Shown one piece after another: positions 59,301 to 64,000 of a stretch of DNA of 64,000 nucleotides. The notes below the pieces were generated by a model that worked only from the letters and a program-made list of their open reading frames with translations, ran no database searches and was not told the origin of the DNA. Position numbers and translations under genes: made by a program. Each line of letters begins with the position of its first letter. The stretch's first letter is position 1. Origin of the DNA: Spisula solida (taxonomy: Eukaryota > Mollusca > Bivalvia > Venerida > Mactridae); assembly GCA_947247005.1 (NCBI GenBank), contig OX365945.1:40230551-40294550 (forward strand). Direction: 5' to 3'.

Positions 59301-62300
59301 TATGAACGAACCGCATAGGGAGTGAATTGCGCGAAAGAATCAGATTGGGATGAAAAAAAAATCGACAGACATGATCTCGAATCTGGATGGGCAATTTGTA
59401 TGGAAAGGGTTGTTTTAACGATATACGCAAACTATTTAGCTGAATATATGTGGTAAATTAATTGACACAACGTCGATCGAAACTATTAACATGAAGTGCT
59501 AGAAAATAAAAAAACTAGCAACTAAAACTACACAAAATTCAAATTCCATATACCTAAACTCTAGCTGCATACGAACTGGATATGGTACGAGTAGCATGAA
59601 CGATTCAGAATGGGGACAAATAACCGGTATTGTCTCGATATCGGCGGGAAATGTGTAAACAACAGCGTTTGGAAAAGGGTTGTTCTCATGTGTGCGCGCA
59701 TTATAATACGTTTCATATACATGTACTTTGTGGCTAGTATTTGCGAGTTTTGGTGTTTCAAACATTTGGAATAAATATCATATATAATTTCAGCTATAGC
59801 TTTTTTGCAAGTTTATTATAGTATAATATAGTAATAACTGTACAGTAAAGTTGCGATTTTAAGACATGAGATAATGCTGACGCATCAATTTTAAGTTTTT
59901 CGTACTATTTCATCGTAGTAGTCAGACGCATTCAATACGTCTTATTTACACCGATTTCTAAACGTCCGCTCAACTGAAGAGTTTGCAATCACCTTAACAC
60001 CCTTTTATTATTTGATGACTTCTTAGACTTGTATTTATCGATTTTCTTGACTTTTCAAACAATCGGACATTTCAGCTTTGAGTCTTGATCGTGAATTTCA
60101 ATTTATACTGCGGCTGAATATCCGCCATTATGCGTTTTAGTTGTTTGATTAGTAAACCGGTCGGACTACCGACGCGTATGTAAACAGTCATGCAAAATAG
60201 TTCCATCAATTGACCTTTCGGCAGACTTTTCTGCAGACGCACATCGTAGACATAGACATTTAGCGCGCTGTTCCACCAAATACTTAAAACTTGAGTAAAA
60301 TAAAGTAAATAGATCTACGGATTTTTATCATCCTCATACATCAGTGGTTAGTCAAGTTCCAAGACTCGGGCGAAGAATACTATGGGGAACGAGAATGATT
60401 TTTATACGCCCGTTTGAAAAACGGGACGTATTATGGGATCACCCTTGGCGGGCGGGCGGCGGCGTCCAGCAGTTTGTCTGTACTCTAACGCTCAGAGTTT
60501 TCATCCGATCGTCTTCAAATTTTGTGACAATGCTTATGGGCATAATATCTAGGCCAAATTCGATTATAGGCCAAATCGGCCTAGGCCTTATTGGGTTATG
60601 GGCTTTTAATTACCAAAAAAGTATGAAAATGGCCTTATCTGTACTCTAACGCAAACAGTTTTCCTCCGATCGTCTTCAAACTTTATGACAATGCTTATGG
60701 GGATAATATCTATGCCTAGTTTGATTATAGGCCAAATCGGTCTGGGCCTTATTGGATAATGGGCCTTTTTAAAATTACCAAAATAAATGTGAAATTGACA
60801 TTGTCTGTTCTCTAGTGAAAAGAGATTTCGTCTGAGTATCTTTAAACTTGGTGACAATGTTTATGGTATAATAAGACAAGTTCAATTATAGGCCAAATCA
60901 GCCAAAGCCTTCTTGTGTTATGGTACTTTAATTAAAAATGTTTTTGGATTGTTTGTTTTTTTCATTGACCATGCCCGAGACGGGCGTATTTTGTGACATT
61001 TTGGCTCTTGTTATTCGATAATTTCACGTAACTAGCCTACAAACAGTAGCGTATTTTGTTGCTGGTATAGCAGAACTCACTACGAACATCTGGAAAATTT
61101 AAAGGTGTAAAGTTATCTCTGATTGTAAAATAGTATTCATGTTATAGATGAATGCATATGTAAATCTACGTATGTATCATTATAACGATATTCCACACAA
61201 ACATAGATCTATCCACGCATCTTTCACCCACTGAAAACATACATGTGTATATTATAAGCTGTCGCTATTTAATATGTGTGCTTATTGATAACATAAAGTT
61301 AACATTTAAATGTCGAAACAGATTATATTACATCTAGTAGAATACAAAACAGAAATTTCCCGCATGTATTTGTTGAATTTTATCTTGTGCTTTGTATTAT
61401 TTTCTAACTTATTTAACTGGACATGTGGTCTCTCGTAACATGATCCATGTTAGACAGTTTTATACATTTTCCTAATGTTTCGGGAATAAATTTATTTAAC
61501 GTCTCCTATCGGAAAGTTAACATTCCTTTGTACAATATTCTCTGATCTCTTTTAGATCCAATCAGTTGGCGATCTCTGTGATGTATGCTAGTACCTTTTA
61601 TTATTGTCAATCAACAATGTGACACGTTACAGACAAAAGGAACAGTATGGGGTCGCGATAGTTTTTTGTAGTGGTATGTGTTGACAGGCCTCTGGTCTAT
61701 AGATACTTTAAAATGAACTTATATCTACATGTATATATCATGATTTACAATAGCTGGACCATACATACCTTTATATAAGGCTTTAAAAATCTAACGTTAT
61801 ACAGGCTATATTTCTTATAAAATTTAGAAATGGAATGCATTTAGAACCCCAAGTTTATCTTATAAAAATTGCTACTTCTGTTAACTGCCTTGCGTAATTT
61901 TAATTACCGAAGAACGCAGAAACATCCGAAATTTCACGGTGAACGCAAGATTACTGAGACCATACTACTGTTGCGTAAGGTTACCCCCGGTCAATAAATA
62001 GACCGATTGTACCGTTACTATAACTGGGGGCATAACATTGACTGATAAGCCATTATACCTGTGTACGTTGTATGTGAAGGTTACTATTATGTGTGCTTAA
62101 AATGGCATATTTGGATGGTTTTAAGCATTTAAACTTGTAGATCAATATAATTTGATCACGCGAGAAAGCTATATCTTCCAGTACTAGTATATATGGACAG
62201 GGGTTTACATCAAGACATTCAAGCATGTATTAATAAAGAGTATACGCTACTAATAAATGTACAACTAAATCATAAGAAAAATAAGATAGTGAAAAATACA

Positions 62301-63846
62301 GCTACATCTGCTGATTCATCTTTAATTCATACTTCCTCTGCATTCATTCAAACAACTAGTCGAAGTTTCGTGATTACCACCCTTGTTTTTATTACCGTCA
62401 CATCCAAAGGAAATGAAAACGTTTAATTAACCGAAATGAAGAGGCCATGTTATTGGTTTGCACACTGAACTATTTTTTTCAAACATATAATTTCTTTATG
62501 GGCCAGTGCCCACCGATTCGTTCAACTTTATTTATGCACATTCATATACTATGTATTGTATGTCAGTTGTAAAAAGATGAGACGTAAATAAATTAATAAA
62601 ATATATAAATATATATGATATTATATATCTATATAAGATATTGTACACTTAAAATTTAATACTGTCGTGATGCCAATTTTAGCAAAATTATATTTTCTGA
62701 AGTAGTTGGCGAGATTAAAATTTCCTGATATTCACAAAAAGAGCAACAAGTAATTTGCAAAACTCTCTCGAAAATGTCCGATATTACAGCGTATGAACCC
62801 ACCTTAAGATTATTCCTGTAGTTGTTATAGATGGCAGCCAGGACAATGCTCATAAACACGTATAAACAGATAATCAGATATATTCCAAAATAAAGTGCAA
62901 ACCATTTGCTTTCGTCATATGCCGGCATCCTAAAATACATTATACAAATGGGTAAATGCATCAAAAGCAAAAAAAAGCCAAAACAGACATGTTAAATGCA
63001 AAATACACATGAAATGTAGAGAAAGGTGAAACGATAGAAAAACTAATGAAGCATTATAAGTACTGCTTGAGCATACCCGTACACGCATATGGACCAATTC
63101 TGCATCATCAGAACAGCGTTTGTTTAGCACAGAGACCAAATTCAATTATTCCAACCCACATGATCTGGTCTCAAAGGAGCCAATTCATATAGAGTTCAAG
63201 CTTTTAAATATTATAGTTTTAATCGAATATGTTGTTTATTTTCGAAATATTTTGCAGACATGATTTTTACCCGCGGCCTAGAGGCCGTGTGTATTTTTTA
63301 ATGCACAAAGTTATTTGGTAATGTAGAAGCTCGAGGTGGCTGATTGGCTAATGTGTCAGTCTGGCTTACGAATTCAAATTAAAGGAAGTGTTTTGTAAGA
63401 ATGCGTGAACCAGACTAATTCAATTTCATCCAGACCATATATTGCGCAGAGTCACATGATCAATTTGACTTTGATAAATGAACTGTTTTATCGTCTGCTT
63501 GGACTGTTACGTAATCATATAATGTGGTACTGACTCAGATACGCATTAGCTTTCTCTAAACAGGTCTCGCTTATTCGGAATCTATGGTGTATATTTCATT
63601 ACAATTAATAATTATAGACTGTACATAAACTATTACAAACGACGTACACGTTGATTAGGTAAGATTTACCGGTAATAAGGTCGGCACTACTGGTCGTTAA
63701 TAATAGAGCATCGGAAAACTATTTGACTTGTGGGTACTTACATAACATCGGGGTTGTTGGCTGTTGTGACGAGCACATAAAGGTCCCATATACTGTCGAA
63801 GTAGTTTTTGAAGTATTTATGTCCATCAGGGTAAGTGAGACTTTTT
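44192..63846 (-). CDS. TPCN3: Two-pore cation channel (TPC3/TPC1-type), partial: 13 exons, 5' end beyond window
   Basis: Join on the minus strand, in transcript order: 63846-63742, 62929-62803, 58471-58270, 57672-57528, 56118-55954, 52702-52638, 52083-52002, 51448-51385, 48717-48498, 46507-46417, 45717-45601, 45132-44936, 44316-44192. All phases agree and give 567 residues plus stop. Seen: filter I TTANNPDVM (27-35), an I-II linker with an EF-hand loop (137-148), domain II S1-S4 (about 194-297), S5 with FAIVGMEIF, pore and filter II VVNQW (386-390), S6 with NIFVAFILEAF, and an acidic tail. Family knowledge: TPCs are dimeric endolysosomal Na+/Ca2+ channels with two six-helix domains. VNQW followed by HVLSSGF resembles TPC3 as I remember it (TPC1 and TPC2 have VNNW), so the paralogue call is about 70% sure; the family call is near certain. 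Domain I S1-S5 must lie upstream of the window. Confidence 0.93.
44936..45132 (-). CDS. TPCN3: TPC exon: acidic cytoplasmic tail
   Basis: Acceptor TTTACAG, donor AGAA|GTAAGG. Encodes a low-complexity, strongly acidic segment (VCNEEDVD, then LEEEDSDSDTDSIPD) between lysine-rich ends, and finishes RFHLKKRS. No membrane segment. 197 nt, with the least conserved sequence of the gene. Confidence 0.82.
45601..45717 (-). CDS. TPCN3: TPC exon: second half of domain II S6
   Basis: Acceptor CTAATTTTAG, donor GGACA|GTAAGT. The split Asn gives NIFVAFILEAFILEYSLQ, the conserved end of S6 and start of the cytoplasmic tail, followed by KAGKFESAVEQKIKELGLGIG. 117 nt. Confidence 0.92.
46417..46507 (-). CDS. 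TPCN3: TPC exon: post-filter loop and first half of domain II S6
   Basis: Preceded by GGTGTATAC (an AC acceptor) and followed by donor AA|GTAAGT. The split codon G|TG gives V, so the protein reads NQW-H-V-LSSGFVFVTNKGARVFF then ILFHICCVVIVL. This fits TPC sequence exactly where S6 must begin. It is found only by accepting AT-AC splicing. 91 nt. Confidence 0.9.
46604..47030. mobile_element. 427-bp MITE in the AT-AC intron
   Basis: Ends CTGTATTATCAAAG.. and (reverse complement) CTGTTTTACTAACATTACG, both flanked by TA. The same terminal family as 17813-18032. The interior is rich in TACGTAA-like words. Confidence 0.7.
47261..48192. mobile_element. 932-bp mariner-type MITE in the AT-AC intron
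   Basis: Perfect terminal inverted repeats of at least 23 bp (first 20: CGAGGGGTGATCAACAAATA) with TA on both sides (47259-47260 and 48193-48194). The repeat continues imperfectly for about 10 bp. The interior frames resemble no transposase I know, so it is likely non-autonomous. Confidence 0.88.
48311..48334. repeat. Solo end of the CTGTTTTATC MITE family
   Basis: TGTAAGCGCTTTGATAAAAC followed by AGTA matches the right end of 17813-18032. No left partner found nearby. Confidence 0.6.
48498..48717 (-). CDS. TPCN3: TPC exon: domain II S5, turret, pore helix and filter II
   Basis: Acceptor ATTCTAG. Encodes VLYYMFAIVGMEIFHG (S5), a turret with two Cys and a potential N-glycosylation site (NET), then FNDILKSFVLLFELTVVNQW. 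The exon ends CATG directly before ATATCCTTT, a U12-type donor. Reading through instead gives DILYILIDINISLLVDV and a stop, with no helix. 220 nt. Confidence 0.93.
49183..49859. mobile_element. 677-bp TA-flanked MITE
   Basis: 25-bp perfect terminal inverted repeats (first 20: CACTTAACAAATCTTATAAG), TA on both sides. Lies in the TPC intron 48718-51384. No coding sequence. Confidence 0.88.
50150..50700 (+). pseudogene. LINE C-terminal fragment inside the pogo-like element
   Basis: Open from 50231 to 50548. ALTRLRCSSHNVLIEEGQH then RNQRLCTKCTMQCVENEYHF and ILVCP form the C-terminal Cys/His segment seen after RT in several invertebrate LINEs. The two CxxC pairs and EYHF..VCP are visible. Broken afterwards and ends in an ATACA array. 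Confidence 0.65.
50702..50758. repeat. (ATACA)n microsatellite
   Basis: About 11 pentanucleotide units with one interruption; it may be the LINE tail. Confidence 0.95.
51385..51448 (-). CDS. TPCN3: TPC exon: domain II S4-S5 linker and start of S5
   Basis: Acceptor GGTTTAG, donor TTT|GTAAGT. Encodes RVILMTIMNIGPSMATYGG then VLF. It aligns with the TPC stretch ending LP-MAS-G before S5. 64 nt, phase 2 in and 0 out. Confidence 0.9.
52002..52083 (-). CDS. TPCN3: TPC exon: domain II S4 voltage sensor
   Basis: Acceptor TGTTTAG, donor AAAAG|GTAACG. Encodes ELSTLDLLLVLRVMRLVKIF and a short basic end. Charged residues sit at every third position: R284, R287 and K290 (codons at 52042, 52033 and 52024 downward), as expected for a working S4. 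82 nt. Confidence 0.9.
52181..52400. repeat. 92-bp tandem repeat, 2.4 copies
   Basis: TCAAGATAAGTGACTAA recurs at 52181, 52273 and 52365. Units hold 'cctggaatactagtaagtgac.atccagtactcact'. In the TPC intron just upstream of the S4 exon. Confidence 0.88.
52464..52520. repeat. (CA)n-rich microsatellite
   Basis: Imperfect CA/CACT dinucleotide run. Confidence 0.9.
52638..52702 (-). CDS. TPCN3: TPC exon: domain II S3
   Basis: Acceptor GTTTTAG, donor GAAC|GTACGG. Encodes FDFLVIFGAVIATAVESGDGE, which continues WN-I from the previous exon as the S3 'WNxFDF' segment. Only 65 nt, but phases match on both sides (2 in, 1 out). Confidence 0.86.
52740..54063. other. Rest of TPC intron, nothing recognised
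   Basis: AT-rich, no motif-bearing frames and no clear terminal repeats. Confidence 0.4.
54064..55850. repeat. 39-bp minisatellite in a TPC intron, open in three frames
   Basis: About 46 copies of ATTCATCAGGTCATACTATG plus TGTTATGGAGATCACCAAC. As 39 is a multiple of 3, each plus-strand frame repeats a 13-residue word without stops (NIHQVILCVMEIT, FIRSYYVLWRSPT, HSSGHTMCYGDHQ). The longest frame runs 507 codons (54327-55850). A 273-bp (7-unit) higher-order repeat is visible near 54364 and 54637. It is antisense to the channel gene, inside intron 52703-55953. Confidence 0.96.
55954..56118 (-). CDS. TPCN3: TPC exon: domain II S1-S2
   Basis: Acceptor TTTACAG, donor AT|GTAAGT. Encodes FFRIFFDFMIFLNAWFIGF (S1), a short acidic loop DIDESDW, and FFLSIFMFEIICKLYTFG (S2), then PKEFFRRLWN. 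The motif ..E..LK(L)..GP..F...WN is the common domain II S2-S3 signature of TPCs. 165 nt. Confidence 0.9.
56589..57473. mobile_element. 885-bp MITE flanked by TTAA (piggyBac-like)
   Basis: TTAA at 56585-56588 and 57474-57477. Terminal inverted repeats are imperfect: GGAGGTACGCGCACCTT versus GGAGGTCCGAGCTACCTT. TTAA duplication is the mark of piggyBac-type transposition. It fills most of intron 56119-57527. A diverged copy lies at 12560-13250. Confidence 0.78.
57528..57672 (-). CDS. TPCN3: TPC exon: end of EF-hand and start of domain II
   Basis: Acceptor TTTGTAG, donor AA|GTGAGT. Its first bases finish the EF-hand loop (NKAD), followed by FLNLINLLQV, the exiting helix. The remainder (VPLTEVHERLTFLEKKIP to VSYVIRHCVRHK) is the amphipathic stretch leading into domain II. 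145 nt. Confidence 0.88.
58270..58471 (-). CDS. TPCN3: TPC exon: I-II linker, EF-hand-like region, first part
   Basis: Acceptor TTTGTAG, donor ATCA|GTAAGT. Starts NEIRNAVFNKRKKLRQAF, which joins in frame to NNLK of the previous exon. The first EF-like loop is degenerate. The exon ends inside a second loop that reads DKDSSGHI and is completed by the next exon. 202 nt. Confidence 0.92.
58566..60137. repeat. 26-bp perfect inverted repeats 1.5 kb apart
   Basis: AAACGCATAATGGCGGATAT at 58566 (26 bp in all, to 58591) is repeated in reverse complement at 60112-60137. Between them is AT-rich sequence without a gene. They may be ends of a mobile element, although I see no target duplication. Confidence 0.65.
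60150..62370 (+). repeat. Dispersed repeat, copy 2, split by an insertion
   Basis: Same blocks as 26041-26745: 'gtaaacagtcatgcaaaatagtt' near 60180, and 61915-62365 from 'cgcagaaacatccgaa'. It is separated by the repeat at 60399-61012 and other sequence. Within TPC intron 58472-62802. Confidence 0.7.
60399..61012 (+). repeat. Tandem-core repeat (162-bp units)
   Basis: 5' TTTTTATACGCCCGTTT-GAAA-AACGGGACGTAT hairpin and GGCGGGCGGCGGCG words. Core units start TCTGTACTCTAACGC at about 60477 and 60638 and in diverged form at 60803. The 3' hairpin is GCCC-GAGA-CGGGC, then after about 20 bp GGCTCTTGTT. Same plan as the other tandem-core repeats here. Confidence 0.8.
62803..62929 (-). CDS. TPCN3: TPC exon: domain I S6
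   Basis: Acceptor TTTTAG, donor AAG|GTGGGT. The first G completes ATG, so the filter reads PDVM-MPAYDESKW across the junction, as in other TPCs. The helix FALYFGIYLIICLYVFMSIV is S6 of domain I, followed by an AAIYNNYRNNLK cytoplasmic exit. 127 nt. Confidence 0.92.
63742..63846 (-). CDS. TPCN3: TPC exon: domain I pore helix and filter I
   Basis: Follows the acceptor TTCCAG and ends at donor AT|GTAAGT, splitting the second Met of the filter motif. Encodes residues 1-35. DSIWDLYVLVTTANNPDVM is the signature of the first TPC pore loop. It is the most 5' exon visible. The choice of acceptor is supported only by the AG and the open frame upstream of YPDGHKYF. Confidence 0.85.
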
Positions 63847-64000
63847 CTGGAACAAACGTTATTATTGTAGCAGATAGAATAAACCTTCACATGCAGTTGT
63901 TTTGTTTTTTTGATGGGTTGTGTATATCTCTTTTATTTTGTTGGTTAAAAACAAAATTCTGACAATATATTTAGTATATCATTAGAAGACATTCTAGACA

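Overview
This is a eukaryotic, AT-rich, repeat-dense genomic window, most likely from a bivalve mollusc (a heterodont clam is my best guess). The reasons are a spliced animal ion-channel gene with long introns and several dispersed repeat families that I recognise as typical of bivalves. These carry 140-172 bp tandem cores, short terminal hairpins and 'agggcc...tcgctcacctg' ends. There is no prokaryotic or plasmid content.

The only host gene I can support is on the minus strand at 44192-63846. It is the 3' two-thirds of a two-pore cation channel, rebuilt here from 13 exons with consistent phases (567 residues plus stop). It runs from the domain I pore through the EF-hand-like linker, all of domain II and the C-terminal tail. 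Exons for the N-terminus and domain I S1-S5 lie beyond position 64000. Filter II (VVNQW) and the segment after it favour the TPC3 branch over TPC1. Twelve introns lie in the window. Eleven are GT-AG and one (46508-48497) is an AT-AC intron with textbook minor-spliceosome (U12) signals. The linker holds a canonical-looking EF-hand loop split across two exons.

Layout. 1-9 kb: a pair of inverted ~0.7 kb arms encloses a tandem-core repeat, which is itself split by a degenerate LTR retrotransposon (2048-7476, minus). 9-16.3 kb: a LINE scrap, X-box-like palindromes, a foldback element built of CGTCGYRCGA words, and a 170-bp satellite interrupted by another tandem-core repeat. 16.4-26 kb: a tRNA-derived SINE, a decayed LINE (minus), a Penelope-like fragment (minus), three palindromic units, a tandem-core repeat and a decayed jockey-like LINE (plus). 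27.6-34 kb: a 6.4 kb minisatellite of 20-bp units. 34-37 kb: two LINE 3' parts meeting tail to tail, the minus one with an open 465-codon reverse transcriptase. 39-42.5 kb: nested tandem-core repeats. 42.5-44.2 kb: intergenic. 44.2-64 kb: the channel gene, its introns loaded with MITE-like elements, a pogo-like element and a 39-bp minisatellite open in three frames.

No genes work together as a pathway here. The interest lies in the channel gene's structure and in one architecture shared by several unrelated-looking repeat families: a T-run, a 5' hairpin, GTC-rich words, a tandem core, a 3' hairpin, then CTCTTGTT. It resembles known Helentron-derived non-autonomous (HINE/pearl) elements. All calls come from reading the sequence. 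No database search was possible, so family names rest on remembered motifs.
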